Source of the DNA: Russula earlei
Lineage: Eukaryota; Basidiomycota; Agaricomycetes; Russulales; Russulaceae
Assembly (NCBI GenBank): GCA_025769875.1
Contig: JAGFNK010000137.1
Location: 1 to 64,000, forward strand
Direction of reading: 5' to 3'
Length of the DNA stretch: 64,000 bases
The translations under genes were made by a program, and so were the position numbers. Below are positions 11,348 through 20,895 of this stretch, in pieces. Within the stretch, counting starts at the first letter, position 1. Each line of letters opens with the position of its first letter. The notes under the pieces were generated by a model. That model did not search any database. It was given only the letters and a program-made list of their open reading frames with translations, and was not told the DNA's origin.

Positions 11348-12595
11348 CTAAGCAACGTAGGGGAGAATGGTGGAGTGGCAGCGATGAATGTGGAAATGGA
11401 TTTGGTCGTGAGGGACTCGGCACATTCTGTCAGTCTTGCATCGTCGATGAGGGTTTCTGCAATGGTCAGCCATGTGCCCATGGTGATTGCAAAGAATGCA
11501 GATGGCTAGTTTGGGACATTCGAATGTGTCGTGTTCTGCGTTGTGACACCAAGCGCACTTGTCGGAGAGTCGAGGGGAGAATTGGTACCATGGGTCTAGG
11601 AGGGCTTGTTTGGTGTCTTGGTGTTCTTGTTCTGAGAGTTGAGGCATGGTCCCGAACAGGACCCGTGGTTTGAGGCGAGCTTTGGTGTTAGCTTTGGCCA
11701 GTTTAATTTCCGAGTCTCTCACTTCCCAAATCATATCGTGGTATCTTTCACGAGCCGTGACAAGGGAGTTTGCCATCTGTCACGTCTTTTTTATGGCAAA
11801 CTGATAGTGGCATACCTTGGCTTCTAGGGATAGGTCTTGTTCGAACCTGAGTGCCTCGTCTATGGCTGTGGTGTGTCTGAGGCCTTCTTTGAATAGGAAG
11901 GCATCTTTTTGTGTAAGAAGAGGGCGAGGGTAAAGGTCGGCTCGAGCTCGAATGGGGATATGGTGGGTGGGACACCCAGGGCCATAAGTGGCTAGTAAAG
12001 AAGGGAAACCATGTGTAAGATTGGGAAGGACAAAGCGAGGGGGTAGTGTGTCGTCTTCATTGCCTGGGTCTGGGATTAGTAAGTCCAGTCCGAGATCTCC
12101 TTCTTCCCATCCTTCTCCGAGTTCTTCCAATTCTGAGGGTTGGACGTGGTTGGAAGGTGGCTCGTAGACAGGAGGTGGTGTCCTTTCGAGGTTTATCGGG
12201 GCAACGTTTTCATTGAGCAGGACGACGTTCTCAACTTGCTCAATGATAGGAGTGGTGGTGCGTGGGGGAATTGGAATGGGGTCAGGTGAAGGGGAGCGAA
12301 CATGATAGGAAGGGCTGCGGGTTCTGATGGGTGAGTTGGTTCCCTGTGTGGGGGACCGATTGCCGAGGGCACGTAATATAGTAGTGAGGGAATCATCTTC
12401 CCATAGTTCACGTGCTTGCACGATCATTGCGGCGTGTTGTGCAGCGTGTCGAATGAGTATTCTGGTGTTGATAGTTGCCGCTGTCAAGGGGGATGGTTCT
12501 CTGGACAGTGGCAAATGGATAAGCACAGGAGAGTAAGGGGGAGTAGGTACGAGGGTAGTAGTGGAAGCGGCGGGGGAGTTCTGTGTGGAAGTCAT
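11348..12595 (-). pseudogene. ORF3 of gypsy B: zinc-knuckle protein in the env position, one stop
   Basis: Starts with ATG at 12595, 55 bases after the pol stop and in a different frame, and ends TAG at 11348 directly before the polypurine tract. About 415 codons with a single in-frame TGA at 11782-11780. N-terminal third is Pro/Ser/Thr-rich with SPSYHVRSPSP, also present in gypsy C. The middle is acidic (ELEELGEGWEEGDLG), then a helical Glu/Lys/Arg part. The C-terminus has two knuckles: C-x2-C-x4-H-x4-C near residue 350, then C-x2-C-x3-G-H-x4-C-x2-P-H-x2-C. I see no signal peptide or membrane span, so it is not an envelope protein. Function unknown. Confidence 0.72.
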
Positions 12596-12650
12596 GTTGT
12601 AGTGTCTGGGGATGGAGCAGTGAGGGTAGTCGTCTGTAGATGGTGTCTTT

Positions 12651-15600
12651 TTATATTTGGGGTCGTCCAGCCAAGGCGGAATAGTATTCTTTTAGAAGTT
12701 CTGGGGTGTTGAGGTCGTGGTGGTCGACCCATGAGTCATCTGATGCAGGGTATCCTTTCCAATGCCCAAGGTATTGGAGTTTACATGTTCGTCCCAGCCT
12801 TCTAGTGTCTAAGATTGCTTCAATTTCATATTCCTCCTCATTTTTGATGGTTGGTGGAGGTCGTGTAAACGGCGTGCCATATTCCTCCGTCTCCTTATAA
12901 GGGAGAAGTAGGTTGACATGGAAGACGTCATGTATCTTCATTGATGGCAAAAGTTGTAGTTGATATGCAACTTTGGAAATTCTTTTCTAGCCATACAAGG
13001 GTTCCTTCTTCCATTTCCTTGATGTCAGGTTTTAGGGGTTGTTGTTTGCATTCTAGAAGTTGTTGAGCATCTTGTCTAGCTTCTTCCAGTCATTTCAGGC
13101 AATTGGTGGATGAAGGCACATTGTTGTCTTCTAGATTGATGTTGATCTGGGGTTTGAACCCCATGAGGAGTTCGTGTGGTGATCTCCGCGATGTTTCGTG
13201 TCTCCATGAGTTATGTGCGTATTCTGCTAAGGGGAGCATTTTTGCCCAGGAGTGAGGATGAGTCGTGGTCCAGGGTCTTAGGTATTGTTCTAGCCAAGCG
13301 TTCATCCATTCTGTTTGTCCATCTGTTTGGGGGTGGAATGCGGTGGACATGTTTTGTTTGATGCCTAGATTTTTACATATGGCTTTGGAGAAGTTTGATG
13401 GATTCTTTTGGGGATGCCAAACCAGGGCACGAGGTGTTTCAGATACTCGTGTGCGACACCTGTTCCATCAATCGTTTTGTTGCATGGGATGAATTTTGTC
13501 ACTTTGGAGCATCCTTGATCGACTATGGTAAGGACACTGTCGAATCCTTCTGATTTGGGCAGGTCGGTAATAAGGTCCATTGATACGTATTGAAAGGGGC
13601 CTTGTTCAACATGTGTGTCAAGTGGAAAGGTTGTGGCTTTCTTTCTGGGTATATTGGTTTTGGACTCTTGGCATTTGGTGCAACCTTTGACGTATTGTTC
13701 TATGAATTGTCATAGTCTAGGTCCTTCGTAATGTTGTTTGACTAAATCCCAGGTGTTAGCTATTCCTGGGTGTCCTGCGAAGGGGGTGTCATGAAATAGT
13801 CTCAAAATTTCTCGTCATTTGTCGGGTTTGTCTGGTAGATAGGTTTTTTGTGCGAGGATTTCAGGTGGTAGTAATGTGGTTTTTTGTTCTTCTACCCCCT
13901 TGTTAAGGTCTTTGCGACGAGAAAGTGTGTCGGCGATTGTGTGTGTGTGTCCAGGGATGTGTTCCATGGTGATGTTGAAATCTTGCATGTATTGCATCCA
14001 TCTGGCTTGTCGTCCTGTTAATTTTTGTGGTTCTTTGAAGTAGGTGAGGTTTTTGTGGTCTGTCCTTATTCTAACTGGTTTATCGGCTCCTAGGAAGAAT
14101 GGTTGTCCGCTCTTTAATCCGAATATTACTGCTGCCAGTTCTTTGTCATGTGCATCGTAGTTCCTTTCTGCATCCAGTAGTGTTCTAGAATAATATGCGA
14201 TAGGGTGTAAACTGTCTTCATATTCTTGGGATATGACTGCTCCTATTGCGAATCCTGACACGTTGGTGTCTAGAACAAATTGTTTTGTCCATTCTGGAGT
14301 GCGGAGTACTGGGTAGGATACACAAGTTTCTTTTAGGATTTGAAAGGCTTGGTCTTCCTTTGTCGTCCATTCCCACTGTTTATTTTTCTTTGTTAAGTTG
14401 TTTAGTGGTCTGGCTTTTATGGAAAAGTTGGGTATAAAATTTCAATAGAAGTTGCAGAATCCCAAGAAACTTCTGACTTCTTTTAGCGTTGACAGGGTTG
14501 GCCAGTCTTGAATTCCTTTGATTTTGATGGGGTCCATAGTTATTGTTCCTTCTCCTATGATTACTCCGAGATATTCCACTTTTCTTTTGTGGAATTGACA
14601 TTTTTCCGGTTTGAGATAGAGATCATGCTGTTTCAATTTGGATAGTATATGGTTGACTTTGGGCGCGTGTTCCGTTGTATCATTCTCTGTAGCAATGATG
14701 ATGTTGTCCATATAGATTTTTAACCATCCTTGTGCGAGTTCTTCTTGAAAGATGTCGTCCATCATAGTCTGAAAGGTGGCTGGGGAGTTCGTTAGTCCGA
14801 AGAACATTACTGTAGGTTCAAACAGCCCATCGCTGGTTTTGAAGGCTGCTTTCCATTCGTCTCCTTCCTTGATCCGAATATTGTTGTAGCCCCATCTAAC
14901 GTCAAATTTGGTAAAAAGTTCTTTTCCTGCTAAGGCGTGGATAAGTTCTGGGATCAAGGGTAGTGGATATACGTTGGGTATTGTCCACTTGTTTAAATTT
15001 CTGTAGTCTTGTACTGGTCAAAATTTACCGTCTTTTTTCTTTATGAGAAAGAATCCACTGGCGTATGGTGAGTTGGATCTCCTTATTCATTTAAGTCGTA
15101 AATTTTGTTTGAGGAATTTCCCTTGTTCCTCCTTCTCTTTAGGTGAGAGGGGGTATACTCTGCAGTTAATCGTTGTCAGGGTGTCTGGTTTTAGGTCGAT
15201 GGCGTGATCCCATTTTCTTGGTCCAGGGAACCTTTCTGACTCTTGTTCCATGAATACTGGTCCATATTGGTGGTATTGGCGAGGAACTATTTCTTGCCAG
15301 GTCTTTGGTTCATCCTTTATTTGTGATTCTGCCAGTTGTTGTGCTATGGTGGTTTTACATATTTGAGTTTGTAACCATAGTTCATCGCCTTCCTCCCAGT
15401 CTGTCAGTGCTTTGATCCATGCTGGAGTTTCCTGGTTTCCCTTGAGGGTAACTCTCCCCATAATGGTCCCTTTAGGCCAATTTATTCTTGGGTTGGCTGA
15501 CTCTAGGAATGGATATCCTAGGATAATATCGTCTTGTCCTATATCTGCGACCAGGAATTGGTGTGTATGTCTTTGTCCCAGCAGTTTTAGCTCCAATTGG

Positions 15601-15866
15601 ACGGTTTGAGTGACCTTTCCTGAATGGTTGAGTGTTCCGTTGACATTTTTGACGTTTCTGGCTGGGATTAACTTTCTAGTCTGCAGTTGGAGTTCCTTTG
15701 TCAATTTGGGAGATATGAAGCACTCCGTAGCCCCACTGTCTATTAGGGCTTTCTTTTCGGCTTTGTTTGGTCCAATGTAAATAGTAGTCATCACTGATAT
15801 TGACTTTCTTTGAGACTTGTACATGGAATCGATACCTAAAGCTCGAGCAATCGCCGTTATGCTCAA
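12651..15866 (-). pseudogene. pol: Gypsy B pol, frameshifted, RT motif YMDN
   Basis: Protease with LIDSGATECFISP (15866-15087). RT blocks at 14957-14442 with FTKFDVRWGYNNIRI, but the catalytic loop reads YMDN instead of YMDD. RNase H at 14261-13815 (AERNYDAHDKELAAV, TDHKNLTYF, ADTLSRR). Integrase pieces at 13580-13365 (MDLITDLPKSEG) and 13350-13090 (TAFHPQTDGQTEW). Chromodomain at 12950-12651 (EYEIEAILDTRRLG, LGHWKGYPASDDSW). Several frame changes separate these. The Asp-to-Asn change is GAC to AAC after a C, as expected of CpG decay, and should abolish polymerase activity. Confidence 0.88.
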
Positions 15867-17562
15867 GCATCCAAAAAATCCTCTCCCTTGTTGTTGTCCT
15901 CTCCTGTCAGGGCCCTAATAAATGCCTCTCTCTCTTCTACTGAAAGTGCCTTTGCTGCTTTCGTGAGTTTGTCGGCTGTACTTTCTTCAATTATTTCTAT
16001 GGTGGAGGATTCGGGTGCGATGGTGGCTGTGTCGGTAGTGCGTGCGCGAATTGTTTCGTGTTTCGGCTTAGTGGGGCAGTTGCGAGCCAGGTGTCCTCGA
16101 AGAGAGCAATGGAAGCACCTTCCTTCCTCTCGATGTTTCTGCTTTTCAGCTTCAGTGACTGCCTTGCAAGCGGCGCCTGCGCTGGTGTCCATCGCGTTTG
16201 GGTCGCACGGTGGAAGTCGCGGGCGTGTGGGTGTGGCATTGTTCTGGTTGTTCCCGCAGTTGGCCCAGGCCGAATTGATGAGTCGTCCCCAAGGTCTGTT
16301 GTTTTGAGGTTGATTAAAACTGTGTCCGCGTGTGCTAGAGTGGTCTGACAAGATTGCACGTTTGCGCATCCAGACCCTGTGGTGTTTCTGTGCCGCCGTG
16401 ACCCAATCTACAAATGACGTGGGGTCTTCTAGGTCGAGGCACGATTCGACCAGGGACCGTGGGAGTCCCCAGGCGAACAGCCTCATGACTGTCGGTTTGT
16501 CGACGTCGAGCCCCGCACGTCTTGCCAACAATTGGAATTCGGATATGTAGTCGTCTAGAAGGCCATCCTTCATTTTAGTTCTTTAAGCCTGTCTTGGGCC
16601 TTCTCACGTTCCGCGTAGTCGGTAAACATGTGACAAAATTGCTGTCGCAGCGCTTCCCATGCTGTGAGCCCTAGTGGGATGTTGGTGGGGTCATTTTGCA
16701 CGTCTTCGAGCCACTGATCCATGGCTTCAAGCCATCCTTCAACCTTGGGTCCTTTCATTAGTGAGAGAAAGTAAGCACATTTCTTGATCGGGTCTCTAGC
16801 AATTTTGCTATCATGGTTCATGGACATGAACCTGTTAAATGCGACTAGAAATGCGTGTGTCCGCGCGCGGTTGCTGTTGAAGAATTCGGGGGGAATTCCT
16901 TTGAGTTTTCCACTGTCGGAGTTGCGTGCGTTGTGGTTGTGGTCTGCACACGTATTGTAGTTGTCGGGGTTGGGGTCGGGGCTCAGGGGTCATATTCCGC
17001 GGCCTCCCATTCCAGGGAATGAGGCACGAGTGGGGGGTTGTGCCGTTCTGGATGACGTGGGTTGTGGTTGGACAGGATCAGGGTCGGTGGTGGCGATGAA
17101 AACGTTCATCGTTGTCGCTGGCTCGAGCTCCATTGGAGCATGGGTGGTAGGGGCTGGTCCCGGCGTTGGGGCATGGCTTGGGGCTCTGGATCTGGGAAGG
17201 GGTGCTCCAGAGGCTGTCAGTGTGGTAATATTGATGCCTTGAAGAGGGCTCTGTTGAAGTCTAAAGGCCGGGCGAGCGACATGCGTCGCTTCCCATGTGT
17301 CTCCACACCTCGTGATTTCGAACCAGAGGCCATACAGGTGGCCGAGGGCTACTTTGGCACCCATCCAGTTGGCATAGTAGCCGGTCCACGGCACGTTGTC
17401 CTGTTGTATCGTATAGAATTCGACACCATCGTCGAACATTGTTATGGTGGGGACATTCTTTTCTTGGTCAGGCAGCAGTTCAAAAGGGCACTTAAGGGCA
17501 GCTAGTCCTTCAATGGTTGGGATTTGATACCCTTTGGTCTTCCAGTCTTGAGTTGTGGTCAT
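15863..17562 (-). pseudogene. gag: Gypsy B gag with CCHC knuckle
   Basis: Begins MTTTQDWKTKGYQ at 17562. The N-terminal domain is unlike that of A and C. A Pro/Ala-rich linker follows to 16990, then the capsid core (KGPKVEGWLEAMDQWLED, DDYISEFQLLARRAGL), and CFHCSLRGHLARNC, ending EEREAFIRALTGED. Stops or shifts near 16985 and 16572 split it in three. The end reads GAG GAT TTT TTG GAT GCT TGA. Pol is open in the -1 frame through a U-UUU-UUG heptamer, a plausible ribosomal slip site. Confidence 0.84.
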
Positions 17563-17625
17563 TTCGAGAGTGAATCAGTATATTGTTTGAGTGAGTGTGT
17601 GGTTTGGGGTCAAGGGTTCGAAAGG

Positions 17626-17639
17626 TAAGCTTGTTCTAA
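17626..17639 (-). promoter_or_regulatory. Self-complementary primer-binding site of gypsy B
   Basis: Minus-strand TTAGAACAAGCTTA adjoins the 5' LTR. Twelve of its bases are the exact reverse complement of TAAGCTTGTTCT in the LTR (plus coordinates 17902-17913), about 33 bases downstream of minus-strand TATATAAA (17946-17939), i.e. at the expected RNA start. This is the Tf1-type self-priming layout. Confidence 0.75.
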
Positions 17640-18120
17640 TGTCACCGACTGGGGGCAGTGTTGCTGACAAATCGTTTCACGCGTGAGATGTGTGCACTGA
17701 GTCAAGCGAGACGACAAGTTCTCGCGAGAATCGGGGATCCCGGTGACAACACAGCGAAGGCTAGTGTGTACCGCGGAATGGAAGAACGATGAATAAGTCT
17801 TCGCGTTTGAAGACTTAGAGAGACGAGAGGAGTTTCGAGACGATTGCTTGATTCCCTGCAAGCCTACAGTTCCAAAGCTAGAATCCAGTGATATTCACAA
17901 GAGAACAAGCTTAGGGTTTGTTCTCTCTTACTGACAGGTTTATATAGACAGTATTGTCCTATATCAAATAGTAGACATGAAGTAATAACGAGGCAATCGA
18001 GACTGGAACACGCTGGAAGGTGGTGGTACATGCGAGGTCGACTGAGTCATGAAAACATGTGGGAATCGTGAGGCTTGTCCGGGTAGGCTTGTCTGGTTGG
18101 ATGGGCCGGTACTTGTGACA
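17640..18120 (-). repeat. 5' LTR of gypsy B (LTR-D family)
   Basis: 481 bp, TGTCAC...TGTGACA on the plus strand. It contains the TATATAAA promoter element at 17939-17946, read on the minus strand. Confidence 0.9.
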
Positions 18121-18559
18121 GGGTAGGAGTCAACTGTTTGGTATTGGCAAACTAAGTCGAGCTTAGGGCTCAACTGCTACAGACTGGGGGCTTTATATAG
18201 CCCTACAGGGATAAGGTTCATGCTACTGTAGTACTGGTTGGTGCTATAGAAGCAAGAGGTGGCTCATAGAAGCGAGGTTGCTTCTATGTAAATGATCTTG
18301 GTGCTGGAAGCATTAAGTGCTTCCCTAGTAGCAATCTCGATGTCATAAGTACTTTCCTAATCAAGGAAGCCACGTATGTGGCAGTACAGGAACATCTGGA
18401 ACAGAAGCAATACATTCTTCAGAAAGATACAATCAACGCGTTCCAAACACAATATCAATGAACATAAACGATCAAGATCTGACACACACATGATGCAAAT
18501 GGTGCAGTCCATAGTTCAGGTGTTCCAGCATCTTCCGGACCCCAAACCACTCAGTAACA

Positions 18560-18681
18560 CTCTGGCCATGCATATGCTGCCTTCAAATGACATCATAACT
18601 ATCTTGGCACTTCCCAAGATCACCCATTGGTCACTGGCAATTCAACATCTTACCAAGGATATTGAACTGAATGGTGAATGA
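18560..18681 (+). pseudogene. Harbinger Myb-like protein, C-terminal end
   Basis: Reads LAMHMLPSNDIITILALP and so on to a TGA at 18681. It continues the Myb-like ORF after LTR-F. The join reads P-P-L-A-M if one copy of the decayed TSD is removed. Confidence 0.58.
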
Positions 18682-18866
18682 CTCTCCATGAATGATGTTG
18701 TCCCCGTGATCAATATCTTGGGATCTTGTGACATCATGTGTGTAGACAGTTATATTGTGCTTATGACTAATGGGTCAGCATTGTCATGTGAGATTGCATG
18801 CAACTACATCAAGGAGCTATTGGAGAAGGCCAGGATGTCCTGACTGTAGTTGTACTTCTACAGTAA

Positions 18867-20350
18867 TCACCCATCACACGCCTGTATCATAATTTGTTGA
18901 ATGCCATGAAGTGTTTCCAATGGTGGACAGCCACAGGGTGACCAGAGAGGTTTCGCATGGCAATGAATCCTCCAATATATTTTCTGAAAACATGTGGACA
19001 TGTGTCTGAACTCAAGACCTGCTGCACGATCCTGAAGTGTTTTCTGATACTGCTCCCACATCTCACCTGCAATCCTGTCTTGCCTGATATTTGCTTGCTC
19101 CCTCTCATAGCACGTCACTACCCCTCTTCCCAGTTCACCAGCTGCTTCACGATGACCCACCTGAGGGTCTACCCTGTCATCAAATATGTTGATCTCACTG
19201 TGATCATAATGGTGAATAAAATTGTGAAGGGCTGCAAGTGCCAATGGGATGCACACTTGAATATCCATGTTATACTCAGGAGGGTACCAAAGGATTTTGA
19301 AACACCACTTGAGAATCCCAAACATATGCTCTATGATGTTGTGAGCTTGAGCATAGTGCAGATTGAATAATTCCTGGGGTGTGCATGGCCTAGGACAAGC
19401 ATAAAAATTAGTGAGAAGATGGGAAAGAAAGAGAGAACACACCATATGCCAGCATGACCCCACTCAGATAGATGATATTGTACACCTCGATAAGTAACAA
19501 GCAGTGTGTTTGATGAGGCAAAGAGTTGAGTCAGCGGTGGAGCCCTCCCAACCAGTCAAAAGATATGTGAAGTGGAGGTCAAATGAACAAGCAGCAAGGC
19601 AGTTCTGTGAGAGAATGCTGTTGCGGTCTCTTGTTGCATTGTGCTCTGCTGCAGTGGAGTAACAACCAATGTGGGTGCTGTTGATAGCACCCAGGGCATC
19701 CTTGAAAAAGGGAAAAATTTTGGGATTCCCTTGGATAAAGGAGTGAGGAGGGGAATCAGCATCAGAAAGCTGTACAAAGGTGGTGTAGAAAGGGGGAGTT
19801 GCGAGAACTCCGAGTATCTTTTTAAAATATCTGGATATCCATCAGAAGATACATAGAAGGAAACCATGGGATATGCACTTTGAGACCGTGCTTGGTGACC
19901 GCTGAAAATGCTCTCTGATATTTGTTGTTGACAGCCCAGTGGAAGCAACATAGAGAAATATGGCAACCTGTTCTTCAATTCAGACATGCTGAGATGATGC
20001 AACATCAAAGTTGTGAAGAGTCTGCTGGAGCTTGTGAAACACATGTTTATGGACCCCAAGTTCATTCCGAATGCGTTCTGGGTGGCTGGTGAGTAGTTCA
20101 TGGACCCAGGGAAGACCAGTGAGGGTGGAGGTGTGATATGGAACAGGAGGAGAACAGGTTTGAGTATTGACAGTATGGCCTGGAAGCCATAAAGGGCATA
20201 ACCTATAAAATATAAAATCATTAGAAGTTGTTGGCATTGCCGTTGTACCTGCTGCAGATACAGCCTCTCCTGATCAAGGTAATCAGCCAGAGCATTGACC
20301 AGGGGATGGACAGGTGACGACTCAAAATCGGGGGGTAAAAAATTGGCCAT
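18867..20350 (-). pseudogene. Harbinger DDE transposase, defective
   Basis: Cut-and-paste transposase of the PIF/Harbinger (DDE_Tnp_4) type. N-terminus MANFLPPDFESSPVHPLV at 20350. Then, after an intron or frame change, GLPWVHELLTSHPERIRNEL (in 20237-19980). The first catalytic block reads GAINSTHIGC (about 19685-19655) where the family has G-A-I-D-G-T-H. The second Asp block appears deleted before the segment corresponding to YRGVQYHLSEWGHAG. The C-terminal block after a probable intron (about 19441-19389) has IIEHMFGILKWCF, keeping the catalytic Glu, and PPEYNMDIQ. Loss of two Asp residues means it is inactive. Confidence 0.82.
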
Positions 20351-20895
20351 GACTCAGAGTGGCATAAAAGGTTTTTGGGCGCATCAGTCATTATAACAAC
20401 AAATATGTGAATTACAGTTAACAGACAAAAACAACTGATATTAGTTAATCATATGACATGTCATGTCATCACACCTGTCACACCTGTCACTCCCAGCTAA
20501 TCCCAAAATTCAAGTTCCAAGTTCAAGTTTCAAGAAATCTCGGTTGCTGTATGGGGCCTAAGCTTGTTCTCTTGTGAAATATCACTGGATTATAGCTTCA
20601 GGACTGCAGGCTTGCAGGGAATCAAGCAATCGCCTCAGAAAACCTCTCATTTCTTCAAGTCTTTGAATGCAAAGACTTATCCTCTGAATTTCCCTTCCAT
20701 GGTACACAACTGCCTTGGCATTGTTGTCACTGAGATCCCCAATCTTTGTGAGAACCTTTACTCTCACTCAACTCAGTGTGTACATCTCACACGTGAAATA
20801 ATTTGTCAGCAACACCACCCCCAGTCAGTGACAATTGGCTTACCTTTTATCTATTGTTCCGCATATAGTACTGTACAGCCTTGCCACATACAGTA

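Larger units (their letters stand above)
10849..18120 (-). mobile_element. Gypsy B: full-length Ty3/gypsy chromovirus, 7272 bp
   Basis: Two 481 bp LTRs (17640-18120 and 10849-11329) with perfect TSD GGGTA (10844-10848 and 18121-18125). Minus-strand order: LTR, primer site, gag, pol, ORF3, polypurine tract, LTR. The LTRs differ by a modest number of mostly CpG transitions, so it is among the younger insertions. Pol has several frame breaks and a changed RT active site. Confidence 0.92.
10682..18559 (-). repeat. Solo LTR-F with gypsy B inside
   Basis: Starts TGTTAAGGCTCC and ends CTCAGTAACA, matching the LTRs of gypsy F. Own sequence is 10682-10848 and 18121-18559 (601 bp excluding B). Flanks ctcca and ctctg agree at 3 of 5 bases only, so the TSD has decayed or the copy is old. 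Minus orientation. Confidence 0.8.
7962..20558. mobile_element. PIF/Harbinger DNA transposon (two-gene) with nested insertions
   Basis: Ends are inverted repeats starting GGCCCCATACAGCAACC, extending about 80 bp with high identity, and TSD TAA (7959-7961 and 20559-20561), the TWA target typical of the superfamily. It encodes a Myb/SANT-like protein on the plus strand and a DDE transposase on the minus strand, converging, as in known autonomous Harbingers. Insertions inside: solo LTR-G (8958-10433) and solo LTR-F (10682-18559, holding gypsy B). Without these the element is about 3.2 kb. The transposase is defective. Confidence 0.88.
7741..20833 (+). repeat. Solo LTR-D (gypsy B family) interrupted by Harbinger
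   Basis: Starts TGTCACAAGTACC and ends CAGTCAGTGACA, with TSD ATTGG at 7736-7740 and 20834-20838. It matches the LTRs of gypsy B but with many CG to TG/CA differences, so it is older. Own sequence is 7741-7961 and 20559-20833. The Harbinger entered at CCC-TAA-GCTTG, exactly the segment predicted as the RNA 5' end used for self-priming. Confidence 0.87.
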
